54,237 bases of DNA from Brucella haematophila (GTDB taxonomy: Bacteria > Pseudomonadota > Alphaproteobacteria > Rhizobiales > Rhizobiaceae): assembly GCF_005938105.1 (NCBI RefSeq), contig NZ_VCPE01000024.1:1-54237 (forward strand). The letters run 5' to 3'. The stretch's first letter is position 1, and every line of letters starts with the position of its first letter. The position numbers and the translations under genes are program-made. Under the pieces are notes generated by a model that had not been told where the DNA came from, made no database searches, and saw only the letters and a list, made by a program, of their open reading frames with translations. This document shows positions 8,000-17,047 of this stretch, piece after piece.

Positions 8000-8806
8000 A
8001 TGAAGCCCGAACGGCACACCGAAGGAAGCCCCGAAACGCTCACCACGCCTGATCTCGATCGGCATGATGCGGGCGAAGTTGCGGCCAATTTCGTCAAGAC
8101 GGGCTCAAAATCCGAAAAGCTTGCAAAGTCCGAAAAATTTAAAGCCAGTTCACTTGCATGCGCGCCTGAAACCGAATGCGGACGCACAAGGCTCGGCGCG
8201 GGTCAGGACCCGGCAAAGCGCAGCCAGATACTGGAAGGCGCGCAAAGCGTATTCCTGCGCATGGGCTTCGATGCCGCCAGCATGAACGATATCACCCGTG
8301 AAGCGGGCGTGTCGAAGGGCACGATCTACGTCTATTTCAACAGCAAGGAAGACCTGTTCGTCGCTTTGTGCGAGCATTACCGTCACACCATGTTCAGCAC
8401 GCTGATCGGCAAGCTGGACAATGGTTTTTCCAATCGTGAAGAACTGACGGAGTTCGGCATCGCGCTGGTGACGCTGATTACGTCTTCGACCGCCATTCGC
8501 GCACAGCGCATCGTTCTGGGTGTCAGCGAGCGCAAGCCGGAGCTTTCCGCCCGTTTTTATGATCGGGGTCCGAAGCGCAGTCTGGTCGCCATGGCCGAAT
8601 ATCTGGAAAAGATGATCGAGGACGGCGTTCTGGAACCATTCGATGTCGATCGGGTCGCCTATCAGCTCTCCGATCTGTTTCTGGCCGGGCTTTATCGCCC
8701 GCGTCTGTTCGGTGTGATTGCCGACGAGCCATCGGACGAAGCCATCCGCAAAAACGTGGAAACGGCGGTGGATTTCTTCTTCAGAGCCTATGGCAAGACT
8801 AGCTAA
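8000..8806 (+). CDS. TetR/AcrR-family transcriptional regulator of the divergent efflux genes
   Basis: A 268-residue regulator. The TetR_N helix-turn-helix lies at about 74-120, with recognition segment around MNDITREAGVSKGTIYVYFN, and a ligand-binding C-terminal domain follows. The first 70 residues are a charged, serine/lysine-rich extension not usual for TetR proteins; internal starts such as ATG 8261 would destroy the DNA-binding domain, so the extension may be real or the start may be a non-ATG codon nearer the domain. Divergent from emrA with twin palindromic operators between. Probable repressor of the pump and of itself. Confidence 0.88.
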   Translation: MKPERHTEGSPETLTTPDLDRHDAGEVAANFVKTGSKSEKLAKSEKFKASSLACAPETECGRTRLGAGQDPAKRSQILEGAQSVFLRMGFDAASMNDITREAGVSKGTIYVYFNSKEDLFVALCEHYRHTMFSTLIGKLDNGFSNREELTEFGIALVTLITSSTAIRAQRIVLGVSERKPELSARFYDRGPKRSLVAMAEYLEKMIEDGVLEPFDVDRVAYQLSDLFLAGLYRPRLFGVIADEPSDEAIRKNVETAVDFFFRAYGKTS

Positions 8807-8815
8807 GCGGCGTAT

Positions 8816-8839
8816 TTGTTCCAATTGGGAACAAGCTTT
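8816..8839 (+). terminator. Probable intrinsic terminator of tetR
   Basis: TTGTTCC (8816-8822) and GGAACAA (8828-8834) form a perfect stem around AATTG, followed by GCTTTTTG. It begins ten bases after the tetR stop. Confidence 0.65.
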
Positions 8840-9041
8840 TTGAAACTGTGCCTTATTTTCACTCTGTTCTTGTGTGTAACAACTTGCGGCACAATAATTG
8901 CGAGTTGCCATGAGGCGTATTTTTTTTGTCACTTATAAACAATTAAGCAGTTTGTCGGGCGCGATTCGAAACATGGTCGCCAGCAGGACATAAGGCGACG
9001 GACCGAAAGCTTAAGCGGCTTGATTCTTAAGGATATTTCGC

Positions 9042-9824
9042 ATGACTCTTGACCTGATTCATTTTCCTAATTTCAAGAAGACGTTTTTTGGAGCAGCATT
9101 TCAGAGCGATACGCTCACACTTTTGACCCGCATCCGCGATGAAGTCGGCTGCCGGCACATCATGCACGCCTATCGTGGCCGCATGAATGAGTGTGCCAAG
9201 CTCAATTCCAACGATCTGACGCTGGTGATGACCGTTCCGACCGCCTGGTCGGCGCGCTATTCGACGAAGAACTACTTCGCCATCGATCCTATCTTCCAGG
9301 AGGATGCACCCTATTTCTCCAATGACGGCAGCGGCATCGTGCATGATCTGCAGGAAGACGCCAATATTTGTCCGTCAGTTGCGGAACTGTTGCAGGATGC
9401 TGAAAAGCACGGGCTCGGCAATATTTTCATTGCCGTTTCCGCGCGCAATCCGAAAGGCGCTTCCGGCTGCACGCTGTTCTCGTTCGAGATCGACAAGGAC
9501 GAGGATCGCGAACAGTTTGTGGCCAAGCTGCGTCCGCGTCTGCTCAGTGTGTCTGGCGTGATCCACAATGCGCTGTGCGGCCATAAGGACGCCAGCTCTG
9601 TGGCAAGCCTGCTCACACCGCGTGAGGTGGATTGCCTGCGTTGGGCGGCCAATGGCAAAACCGACGGCGAAATTGCTGATATTCTCAGCATCGCCCGCTG
9701 GACGGTGGTGACCTATTTGCAAAACGCGAAAATCAAGCTGAATTGCTCGAACCGCACTTCGGCTGTGGCAACAGCTTTGTCGCTTGGCATTATCGAAATG
9801 CCGGGCACAGAACATCTTATGTAA
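9042..9824 (+). CDS. vjbR: LuxR-type quorum-sensing regulator VjbR
   Basis: 260 residues with two domains. An N-terminal autoinducer-binding domain (about 15-165) keeps the family residues W69, Y73, D82 and P83. A C-terminal LuxR helix-turn-helix (191-250) begins with [21 protein letters not shown] recognise the overall sequence as the Brucella VjbR type, known to control the type IV secretion system and flagellar genes and to respond to long-chain acyl-homoserine lactone. AAGGA lies nine bases before the ATG. It stands alone between tetR and the flagellar cluster. In rhizobia the two LuxR-type genes visN and visR occupy the corresponding place. Confidence 0.92.
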   Translation: MTLDLIHFPNFKKTFFGAAFQSDTLTLLTRIRDEVGCRHIMHAYRGRMNECAKLNSNDLTLVMTVPTAWSARYSTKNYFAIDPIFQEDAPYFSNDGSGIVHDLQEDANICPSVAELLQDAEKHGLGNIFIAVSARNPKGASGCTLFSFEIDKDEDREQFVAKLRPRLLSVSGVIHNALCGHKDASSVASLLTPREVDCLRWAANGKTDGEIADILSIARWTVVTYLQNAKIKLNCSNRTSAVATALSLGIIEMPGTEHLM

Positions 9825-9980
9825 TTCAGTACTTGCCGGCTCGGTGACGGGCCGGTCATGATGCTTACGGACAGACCGGAAGCGCAAACTGTTTTGATTT
9901 ATTTGGTTTTATTGATTGCATTTTCGAACGCGGGGCGTTCAGCCCCGCTGGAAATACACTAGCCGCTTGAACTGCTTGAT

Positions 9981-10018
9981 GGCACCGGATGCGTTTGCTC
10001 GCGTCCGGTGTCATTTTT
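9981..10018 (+). terminator. Terminator downstream of vjbR
   Basis: A 13-bp stem with G-U wobbles (9981-9993 with 10000-10012) is followed by ATTTTTC. A second GC-rich hairpin (9930-9936 with 9942-9948) lies just before it. The convergent flagellar gene ends at 10071, so this separates the two units. Confidence 0.7.
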
Positions 10019-10025
10019 CAAGCCC

Positions 10026-10069
10026 GCATTGTCCCGCGCAAAACCGCTTCGCACTTTTGCTGGAAATGC
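10026..10069. repeat. Single mosaic palindromic repeat unit (inverted orientation)
   Basis: This is the reverse complement of the 44-base unit found at 6409, 6469, 20373 and 50414 (GCAAAACCGCTTCGCACTTT core). It fills the gap between the vjbR terminator and the stop of the next minus-strand gene. Confidence 0.85.
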
Positions 10070-10070
10070 T

Positions 10071-10499
10071 TTAAGCCCGCTTCTTCAGGGGCAGTCTGGC
10101 CTCGCGGAAAGCGTTGCGCAGGCGCGCCGTGTTTTTTGTAGGATCCTGATCGGCATCTTCAAAAGTAATGTGGTTCAGCTCCACACCAGCCGTTTTATCC
10201 GTCAGGATCAGCCGGAAATAGGCATAGACGCCCTGATTGCGGAATTCCATGTCCAGCACCACCGATGGCGGTGATTGCCAGTCGCAGCGATAATCGCCGC
10301 CATGGCCCAGTTCCAGCGTGCCGGGGAAGAAGTAAAGCTCCGTCGCAGAGCTGACGACATCGGCAATATTGGCAAAAAGCTCGCAGCGGATGAAGGCGAT
10401 GTAGTCAGCCGGATCGACAAGACGCAGCTCCGTCACCACTTCATGCAGGTTCTCGGCGATGATCGCTTCGCGTTCGTTGGAAAATTGCAGACTCTTCAT
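10071..10499 (-). CDS. Conserved hypothetical protein downstream of flhB
   Basis: 142 residues, soluble, no signal peptide or membrane segment. I do not recognise a named domain. It has mixed acidic N-terminal sequence (EREAIIAENLHEVVTELRLV), a hydrophobic middle and a basic tail ending in KKRA. It lies 69 bases after flhB on the same strand. As I remember, Sinorhizobium also has a small unknown gene between visR and flhB, so a flagellar or regulatory role is likely by position only. Confidence 0.75.
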   Translation of the reverse strand: MKSLQFSNEREAIIAENLHEVVTELRLVDPADYIAFIRCELFANIADVVSSATELYFFPGTLELGHGGDYRCDWQSPPSVVLDMEFRNQGVYAYFRLILTDKTAGVELNHITFEDADQDPTKNTARLRNAFREARLPLKKRA

Positions 10500-10568
10500 C
10501 GCGTCACCATCGATCGTTGAGAACAGGTCAATAATATTTGGGAATATAATGAAATCATAGTACTACCA

Positions 10569-11639
10569 TTAGTGTACTGCATGCCGCGTATTGATGATGC
10601 GGATGAGTTCGGCAACGGCTTTATAGAATTCCGGTGCGATCATCTGGTCTACATTCACCTGTTTATAAAGTGCACGTGCAAGAGGCACGTCCTCGAAGAC
10701 TGGTATCGAGTGCTGGGCGGCCACTTCTCTTATCTTAAGCGCGATCAGATCCTGCCCCTTTGCAACGACGACCGGTGCGGCGTCTTCATTCGGCTTGTAG
10801 CGCAGTGCTACGGAGAAATGCGTCGGATTTGCGACAATCAGTGTGGCGGTCGGCACGGCGCTGATCATACGGCGGCGGGCGCGATCACGTCCAAGTGAGC
10901 GCAGGCGCGATTTGACCAGCGGGTCGCCTTCGGACTGCTTCAGCTCGTCCTTGACTTCCTGCCGCGTCATGCGCAGTTCCTGACGCCAGTGGATGCGCGA
11001 CCAGGCAAGGTCGAAGGCTGCGATGGCTGTAATCGCCAGCACATTGGCAACCAGCAGGCGCACCATGTTTTCGCGCAGGAATTCCGGCAGGGCGCTCGGT
11101 TCGGTCGCAATCGCGTCCGTGAACAGGCTGTTGCCCTGAAAGAAGACGATGAAAACGATGAGGCTGGCGGCGAGAAACTTCGCCACCGATTTCAGAAATT
11201 CCACCTGACCGCTGCGGCCGAAAATGCGCTGCCACCCCTTGAGTGGCGAGATGCGCGAAGCCTGCGGGCGAATGCGCTCACCGACGATGCGCGGCGCGTT
11301 CTGAAAGGCGGATGACGCGATGCCTGCCAGCGGAATGATGATGAAGACCGGCACAAGTGCTGCGCCGACCGCCAGCGCCAGCACGCTGAACAGGCGGCTT
11401 GCATCCTCGGCGCTGTTGAGAACCCAATCCTCGGGACGGTCGATCAGTTCGCGCAGAAACATGGCGAGCTTTGTCGTGGCGGGTGCGGCGACAAAGACGG
11501 CGATGATCAGAAACGAGGCGACGCCAGCGAGAATCGGCGTTTCGCGGGAGAAGGGCATATTGCCCTTTTCCAAGGCGTCGCGGATCTTCTGCTCGGTCGC
11601 TTCTTCTGTTTTGCTTTCCTTATCGGTATCGTCCGCCAT
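10569..11639 (-). CDS. flhB: Flagellar export switch protein FlhB
   Basis: 356 residues. Four membrane helices fall in the first 210 residues, followed by a cytoplasmic domain with the self-cleavage motif NPTH at 271-274 (VANPTHFSVALRY). FlhB is part of the type III export gate; cleavage after the asparagine switches export from rod/hook to filament substrates. It is the sixth gene of the minus-strand motA-fliM-DUF6468-fliN-fliG-flhB arm, 14 bases after fliG. The intact motif argues for a functional switch. Confidence 0.97.
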   Translation of the reverse strand: MADDTDKESKTEEATEQKIRDALEKGNMPFSRETPILAGVASFLIIAVFVAAPATTKLAMFLRELIDRPEDWVLNSAEDASRLFSVLALAVGAALVPVFIIIPLAGIASSAFQNAPRIVGERIRPQASRISPLKGWQRIFGRSGQVEFLKSVAKFLAASLIVFIVFFQGNSLFTDAIATEPSALPEFLRENMVRLLVANVLAITAIAAFDLAWSRIHWRQELRMTRQEVKDELKQSEGDPLVKSRLRSLGRDRARRRMISAVPTATLIVANPTHFSVALRYKPNEDAAPVVVAKGQDLIALKIREVAAQHSIPVFEDVPLARALYKQVNVDQMIAPEFYKAVAELIRIINTRHAVH

Positions 11640-11653
11640 GCGTCACACCGGCC

Positions 11654-12700
11654 TCAGGCAGAAGCTTCGTTCGCGTCGAGGGTGATGATGCCGCGCTCGG
11701 AAAGATCAATGGCAATGCGCGAGATCGTACGGCGTGCGTCGGCGATATTCTGGGCGGTGATGTTGCCCTGCTCGGCGCCAAGTTCCGTTTCCACCATGCG
11801 GCGACCGCGGGTGGAGAGCGAGGACAGGACGAGTTCCTGAAGCTTGGCGTCTGCGCCACGCAGCGCGGTTGCGATCTGTTCGGTCTGCACTTCATCGAAG
11901 AGCAGCAGACGCGCGCGCTGCGACAGGCGCTCGATGTCTTCGAAGGTGAAGAGCTTGGCCTTGATGCGATTGAGATCGTCGCGGTTGAGGTCCTCAAGGC
12001 TTGCCATCAGTTCTTCCATCTCGTTCTTGTCGAGCTGATTGAAGATATTGGCAATCTGGCCGTGATGGGCTTTGACCGGGCCGGAATCGCTGCGGCCCAG
12101 AAGGTCGCGGCGCAGCACATCTTCCAGCAGTTCGGCTGCGGCGGGCGCGACATTGCCGATATGCAGCGAGCGCTGCACGACGGCATTGCGCAGCTGCGGC
12201 GGCAAGGCGACGAACAGACGCGCGGCAAGGTCTGACGGCAGTTTGGAGACGATATAGGCGATGATCTGCGGATGCTGGTCGGCCAGATAGGCTTGCAGGC
12301 TGTCGACCGGCAGGCGACCGAGCTGTACCCAGACCGATTCCTGTACCAGCTGCGGCTGCACGCGTTCTTCGAACACGGCATCCACTTCTTCCTGCGGCAG
12401 CGTATCGCGCAGCAGGCCTTCGAAGCGTTGCCCCGCTTCCGAAACCGGCGCGCCCTCGGCGAACGAATCCTCGAACTCCTTCACAAGCTGTTCGAAATCG
12501 AGCGGCGAGATCGGGTCCAGCGTGCGGGCATGACCGGCAAGCTTGCGCAGATCCTCGGCGCTGAAATGCTTGAGAAGGCGCGACGCAGCCGGGCGGCCGA
12601 TAGCCACAAGAATGGCTGCCGCCTTTTGCGCGCCGCTCAGCGTATCGATGATGCCGCTGGCGCTTTCTTCAGCGAGGTTTTGCTGCTCTTTTTCGGTCAT
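11654..12700 (-). CDS. fliG: Flagellar motor switch protein FliG
   Basis: 348 residues, normal length. The N-terminal domain (GAQKAAAILVAIGRPAASRL) binds FliF; the middle domain contains the EHPQ-like segment seen here as DQHPQIIAYIVSKL; the C-terminal torque domain carries the charged helix. FliG is the rotor protein facing the MotA stator and sits at the top of the C-ring. It lies 21 bases after fliN and just before flhB. Confidence 0.97.
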   Translation of the reverse strand: MTEKEQQNLAEESASGIIDTLSGAQKAAAILVAIGRPAASRLLKHFSAEDLRKLAGHARTLDPISPLDFEQLVKEFEDSFAEGAPVSEAGQRFEGLLRDTLPQEEVDAVFEERVQPQLVQESVWVQLGRLPVDSLQAYLADQHPQIIAYIVSKLPSDLAARLFVALPPQLRNAVVQRSLHIGNVAPAAAELLEDVLRRDLLGRSDSGPVKAHHGQIANIFNQLDKNEMEELMASLEDLNRDDLNRIKAKLFTFEDIERLSQRARLLLFDEVQTEQIATALRGADAKLQELVLSSLSTRGRRMVETELGAEQGNITAQNIADARRTISRIAIDLSERGIITLDANEASA

Positions 12701-12721
12701 GGAGATGTCCGGGCCGTTCTG

Positions 12722-13069
12722 TTACTTGCCGATGATTTCGGTGAGGCTGACGCCGAAACGCGAAGAATCGTCTTCGAGCACGATGACTTCACCACGTGCG
12801 ATCACACGACCGTTCACGACGATATCGACGGGATCGCCGATCTGCTTGTCGAGGGTGATCACCGCGCCGCGACCGAGCTTCATCAGATTGGCCACCGGCA
12901 TGGTCGTGCCGCCGAGAACCACCTGCACATCGACGGGAATGCCCATGATGAGTTCGAGATTGGGCTTGGAAGCACCTTTCTGTGCACTGCGCGGCTTATC
13001 TTCGCGCAGTTCCTCGATGGCTTCGTCCAGTTCCTGCTGCATGTTCTTGTCCTTGTTGTCAGCGCTCAT
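12722..13069 (-). CDS. fliN: Flagellar motor switch protein FliN
   Basis: 115 residues. An acidic N-terminal helix ([14 protein letters not shown]-like) leads to a SpoA/FliN domain from about 37 to the end ([40 protein letters not shown]). It forms the lower part of the C-ring with FliM and is a docking site for FliH. The ATG overlaps the preceding stop as ATGA. Confidence 0.96.
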   Translation of the reverse strand: MSADNKDKNMQQELDEAIEELREDKPRSAQKGASKPNLELIMGIPVDVQVVLGGTTMPVANLMKLGRGAVITLDKQIGDPVDIVVNGRVIARGEVIVLEDDSSRFGVSLTEIIGK

Positions 13070-13521
13070 GCCTGCCCCGCAATTTCAACGGTTGCCTTGC
13101 GGACCGCGCGATGCACGAACACCGGCAGCGCATTCTTTTCTTTTTGTTCGACGGCTGGCTCGCGGTTGCGGCCAGCACTGTCCGCGACCGAGCGGGCCAG
13201 GGTGTCTGCCTGACGCATGTCGCGGGAAAGTGCCTTGCGCAGGCGGTTCAGTTCCTCAATGGCTTCTTCCATCTCGCGGCGCACGCGCTGTGTTTCGCCA
13301 AGGCGGGCTTCCAGCTTCACATTCTCATCGACGAGATCGGTGCGCTCGCTCTGGATCGCCTTCACGGCGCGTTCCAGACCATTGGAGGCAGCCGCGACGC
13401 GCAGCGCCAGCACCTTGCCGAGCTTGATCGTTTCGTTGGCCTTGCGACCGACCACGATCAACGCGCCCAGCGAAGCAAGAGCCATCAGCGTGGAAAGAAT
13501 ATTAGCCAGCAACAAGCTCAT
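13066..13521 (-). CDS. DUF6468-type flagellar protein (possible PflI-like)
   Basis: 151 residues. A single N-terminal membrane helix ([21 protein letters not shown]) is followed by a long coiled coil (about 45-100) and a basic, low-complexity tail. It sits between fliM and fliN, overlapping fliM by 20 bases and fliN by four, so it must be translated with them. From memory, a bitopic coiled-coil protein next to fliM in Caulobacter, PflI, affects flagellar placement and shares this layout; I cannot confirm homology here. Confidence 0.7.
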   Translation of the reverse strand: MSLLLANILSTLMALASLGALIVVGRKANETIKLGKVLALRVAAASNGLERAVKAIQSERTDLVDENVKLEARLGETQRVRREMEEAIEELNRLRKALSRDMRQADTLARSVADSAGRNREPAVEQKEKNALPVFVHRAVRKATVEIAGQA

Positions 13522-14491
13522 CGATGAAATCCTCTTCCTGATTGACCGGGTCGCCGACCTTGACGGTGAAATGAATGCCCGACTTGCCGAGCGAGCATTT
13601 GAAAAGCTGCTGGTTGCCTGCGCGCAGACGCACCTGCTCCATGGCGTCGGCAGGCAGCTTCAACACCTGTCCGATCTCCAGTTTGGACAGCGCGTCCAGC
13701 GTCATCGAACCTTGCTGAATGAAGGCTTCAAGCTCGATGCGAGCGCGGCTGACTTCATTGCGCAGCTTCTTGGCCCAGGTCGGGTCGGCCTGATTCATGG
13801 GGCGACGCAGAAAAGCGGCGACGGCATCCTGCATCGGCTTGTGGGTGCTGCGCGGCAGCAGAAGATGCACTTGCCCGGTCTTGCCCGCTGCCGTCACATC
13901 GATCCGGCAGGCGAAAAGACGCGACCGTTCGAAATTGGTGCGGTCGAATTCGGCGATGTCGACACATTCACCGGCGGCGAACATTGACTGCGCGCCGCCC
14001 GCCCAGCCCGACAGGGAGCCCGCGTTGAACACCTGATCCAGCGCTCCGGCCAGATGACCGGCGAGAAGAGCGGAAATCTTGTGTTCGACCATGCCGAACG
14101 GGCGCTCGACATCGACATTGCCGAGATTGCCCTGCGCGCCATACATGGCTTCGATGATCGAGAAGACCAGCGGCGCATCAACAGTCAGATAAAGCGTCGA
14201 GCCCCAGCGTTCCACCTTGAGCGGCGCAATGATGGCGGCGCTGTCGAGAATGGCGGAGAAAGCCGCATCGTCCGCGCTTTCCACCGCACCGGCTTCAACT
14301 TCGAAAGCCGCCGCGCAACCATGCTTCAACCGCTCGCAGAAATGCGTGGAGGCATCCTTGAACACATGGGCAAGCGACTTCAGATCGTCGCCGGACAGTC
14401 CGGCTGCGCGCAGCAGATTGTCGGCCAGCACGTCATTCTTGCGGTGTTGTTCCGACATGGTCGCTTCAACAGTCGTTTCGGACGTTGTCAT
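13502..14491 (-). CDS. fliM: Flagellar motor switch protein FliM
   Basis: 329 residues. The N-terminal region includes RKNDVLADNLLRAAGLSG; the middle CheC-like domain and C-terminal SpoA domain (DALSKLEIGQVLKLPADAMEQV) follow. FliM binds CheY-P and joins FliG to FliN. The N-terminus lacks the classical LSQxEIDxL CheY-binding peptide, as in other rhizobial FliM proteins. The start is taken at 14491, one base after the motA stop; an internal ATG at 14458 (MSEQHRK) with an upstream GAAG is possible. Confidence 0.94.
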   Translation of the reverse strand: MTTSETTVEATMSEQHRKNDVLADNLLRAAGLSGDDLKSLAHVFKDASTHFCERLKHGCAAAFEVEAGAVESADDAAFSAILDSAAIIAPLKVERWGSTLYLTVDAPLVFSIIEAMYGAQGNLGNVDVERPFGMVEHKISALLAGHLAGALDQVFNAGSLSGWAGGAQSMFAAGECVDIAEFDRTNFERSRLFACRIDVTAAGKTGQVHLLLPRSTHKPMQDAVAAFLRRPMNQADPTWAKKLRNEVSRARIELEAFIQQGSMTLDALSKLEIGQVLKLPADAMEQVRLRAGNQQLFKCSLGKSGIHFTVKVGDPVNQEEDFIDELVAG

Positions 14492-14492
14492 C

Positions 14493-15365
14493 TTATGCGG
14501 CCTGCTGTGTCGGCGCGCTCGCCATGGTTTCCTGCTCGACCACGTCGATGGTCGGGCGGTCGTAAGCGGAGATGGTCTTGCGTCCGTATTCCACGGCGAT
14601 CTGCGGCAGCGAACCGTTCATATAGGCAAGCAGCGTCTGCTTCACGACGACATAAAGACGGTTCTTTTTCTCGCGGGTCGATTTGATCTTGGTCGCGATG
14701 GGACCGACAACGCCATAGGAAAAGAAGATACCGGCGAAGGTGCCGACAAGGGCCGCACCAATCAGGTGGCCGAGAACTTCCGGCGACTGGTCCAGCGCGC
14801 CCATGGCCTTGATAACGCCGAGAACGGCGGCAACGATGCCAAGCGCTGGCAGGGCTTCCGAGATCGTGACCATGGCCTGATAAGGCTTCAGCTTGTCGCG
14901 GGCGATGGTGTGAATTTCCTCGTCCATCAGCGCTTCGATTTCGTGCGAGCGCACATTACCGACAATGATGAGGCGGCAATAATCGCAGATGAAGTGGGTG
15001 AGGTCTTCGTTTTTCAGAACGCTCGGATAGGCCAGAAAAATCGGCGATTCCTTGGGATTGTCGATATGGACTTCCACTTCATTGCGCGACTTGGCGCGCA
15101 ATTCCCGCATCAGGCTGTAGAGCAGGCCGAGAACATCCAGATAATCGCGCTGCTTGGGCACGGCGTTGGTGAACGCTTCCATGCAGGCGCGGCCGGTATC
15201 CTTCACAAGCGAAAACGGGTTGGCGACGAAGAACGTGCCGAGCGCCGCGCCCAGAATGATGACAAACTCCCATGGCTGGATGAGCACGCTGACATGTCCG
15301 CCCATGGCGATAAAGCCGCCCAGCATACAGCCCAGTGTGATGGCGAGACCAATGATAATGCCCAA
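14493..15365 (-). CDS. motA: Flagellar motor stator protein MotA
   Basis: 290 residues from a TTG start at 15365 (read [20 protein letters not shown]), with GGGAG nine bases upstream. Homologous MotA proteins begin exactly there, and the longer open frame to 15476 would add a 37-residue cysteine/arginine-rich leader. Four membrane helices are visible; [17 protein letters not shown] contains the conserved prolines at the proton channel. With MotB it forms the inner-membrane stator. First gene of the minus arm, divergent from the DUF1217 gene across about 158 bases that must hold both promoters. Confidence 0.95.
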   Translation of the reverse strand: MGIIIGLAITLGCMLGGFIAMGGHVSVLIQPWEFVIILGAALGTFFVANPFSLVKDTGRACMEAFTNAVPKQRDYLDVLGLLYSLMRELRAKSRNEVEVHIDNPKESPIFLAYPSVLKNEDLTHFICDYCRLIIVGNVRSHEIEALMDEEIHTIARDKLKPYQAMVTISEALPALGIVAAVLGVIKAMGALDQSPEVLGHLIGAALVGTFAGIFFSYGVVGPIATKIKSTREKKNRLYVVVKQTLLAYMNGSLPQIAVEYGRKTISAYDRPTIDVVEQETMASAPTQQAA

Positions 15366-15523
15366 AGCCCGAGACTCCCGCAGAATAGTTCTTTGAATCG
15401 AACATAGGCAGCGCGGCTTGCGCGAAACTTGCCGATGATCGCCCGAGGGCCACGGAGTTTCATCAGCTTCGGACAAGCTTGATCTCGCATAAAGGATGGA
15501 ACTATCAGCAGGGGGTCATGCAC

Positions 15524-16312
15524 ATGGTCGATACGATGACGAGCTATCGCCTGATCGCGTCGGATATGACGCGGTCTTTGCAGCGCGTTTCGAAAGAACC
15601 GGTAGTGTCTCGGGAAACGGCGTATTTCCAGGAAAACATCGGCAATGTGAAATCAATCGACGATTTCATGTCGGATACCCGCCTTTTCAATTATGCGATG
15701 AAGGCGTTCGGTCTGGAAGACATGGCCTATGCCAAGGCTTTTGTGCGCAAGATCCTGACGGAAGGCGTCACGGATGACGACGCCATGGCCAACAAGTTGA
15801 CCGACAAGCGCTATAAGGAATTTGCGACCGTTTTCGACTTTGCGGGCAAGGGCGCCGAGGCAACCCAAAGCACCGATGCACAGCAGGGCGTGGTGGATAA
15901 ATATCTGCGCCAGACGCTGGAAACTGAAGCCGGTGACCAGAATGAAGGCGTGCGTCTGGCGCTCTATTTCCAGCGCAAGGCTTCGACCATCACCAATGCT
16001 TATGAAATCCTTGGCGACAAGGCTTTGCTGACCACCGTGCAGACCATGTTCGGCTGGCCGGCCACCATGTCCAATGCCGATATCGACAAGCAGGCGAAGA
16101 TGGTCGAAGGCAAGATCGATATCTCGCAATTGTCCGATCCCGACTATGTGTCGAAACTCATTTCGCGCTTCACGGCCATGTATGAAATGAACAATCCGAG
16201 CGCCAGCAGCCCCGCCTCCATCGCGTCGTTTCTGCTCGGTAGTACGTCGTCCATCGGCATTTCGACGGCCATTCTTACCACCTTGCAGAACTTCAAGCCG
16301 GGCGGTCGCTGA
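15524..16312 (+). CDS. DUF1217 family flagellar-region protein
   Basis: 262 residues from the ATG at 15524 (MVDTMTSYRLIASDMTRSL), chosen because AGGGGG lies eight bases upstream; upstream in-frame ATG codons at 15479 and 15518 are poorly placed. Mostly helical and soluble with no signal peptide. It contains FGLEDMAYAKAFVRKILTEG and LALYFQRKA, which I recognise as the DUF1217 family found next to flgF in rhizobia. Function unknown; co-directional with flgF three bases away, so presumably flagellar. Confidence 0.85.
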   Translation: MVDTMTSYRLIASDMTRSLQRVSKEPVVSRETAYFQENIGNVKSIDDFMSDTRLFNYAMKAFGLEDMAYAKAFVRKILTEGVTDDDAMANKLTDKRYKEFATVFDFAGKGAEATQSTDAQQGVVDKYLRQTLETEAGDQNEGVRLALYFQRKASTITNAYEILGDKALLTTVQTMFGWPATMSNADIDKQAKMVEGKIDISQLSDPDYVSKLISRFTAMYEMNNPSASSPASIASFLLGSTSSIGISTAILTTLQNFKPGGR

Positions 16313-16315
16313 TCC

Positions 16316-17047
16316 ATGCAGAATAATTCGATCTATGTCGGGCTTTCCTCGCTCATTACGCTTGAACGGCGAATGGATTCGATTGCCCAGAATGTCGCCA
16401 ACGTTTCGACCGTCGGTTTCCGGGGCGAGGGCACCAAGTTCGATTCGATTGTCTCCAAAAAGGCAAGCGACGATGTGAGCTTTGCCAGCGCGGGCAAGAG
16501 CTATATTCGCACCGAGCCCGGCCCGATGGTCAAGACGGACAATCCGCTCGACATCGCCGTCAAGGGCGATGCGTGGCTGTCGCTCAACACGCCGCAGGGC
16601 CAGATTTACACGCGCGACGGGCGCATGAAGATGCTGGCGACCGGCGAGCTGGTTTCGATGATGGGCTATTCGGTGCTCGATGTCGGCGGTGCGCCGATGA
16701 TGCTCAATCCGGACGGCGGCGCGCCCAAGATTTCCGCCGATGGCGCGGTCTATCAGAATGGCGCGCAGATCGGTTCTCTTGGTCTTTATTCCATTCCTGC
16801 CGATGCCGAGCTGAAATATGCGGGCAATTCCGGCGTGATCCCCAACAAGGCTGCAACGCCGGTCTTTGACGATAACAGCGTCGGTGTGGTGCAGGGCATG
16901 ATCGAAGGCTCGAATGTCGACGCCATGACGGAAATGACGCGTCTCATCAGCGTCAGCCGCGCCTTTGAACAGGTCAATAATCTGCTGTCCCAGCAGGAAG
17001 CGACCGTGTCTGAAGCCATCAAGACGCTGGGCTCCAAAAACGGATGA
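16316..17047 (+). CDS. flgF: Flagellar proximal rod protein FlgF
   Basis: 243 residues. The N-terminal rod signature (IAQNVANVSTVGFRGEGTKF) and the C-terminal helix (NVDAMTEMTRLISVSRAFEQ) pair to form the coiled-coil core of rod proteins. Secreted through the flagellar export apparatus without a cleaved signal. Overlaps fliI by ATGA. Confidence 0.95.
   Translation: MQNNSIYVGLSSLITLERRMDSIAQNVANVSTVGFRGEGTKFDSIVSKKASDDVSFASAGKSYIRTEPGPMVKTDNPLDIAVKGDAWLSLNTPQGQIYTRDGRMKMLATGELVSMMGYSVLDVGGAPMMLNPDGGAPKISADGAVYQNGAQIGSLGLYSIPADAELKYAGNSGVIPNKAATPVFDDNSVGVVQGMIEGSNVDAMTEMTRLISVSRAFEQVNNLLSQQEATVSEAIKTLGSKNG

Noticed and set aside
15366-15476. Longer motA from an ATG at 15476
   Set aside because: The extra 37 residues are Arg/Cys-rich and would precede the normal membrane N-terminus; TTG 15365 has a proper ribosome site.
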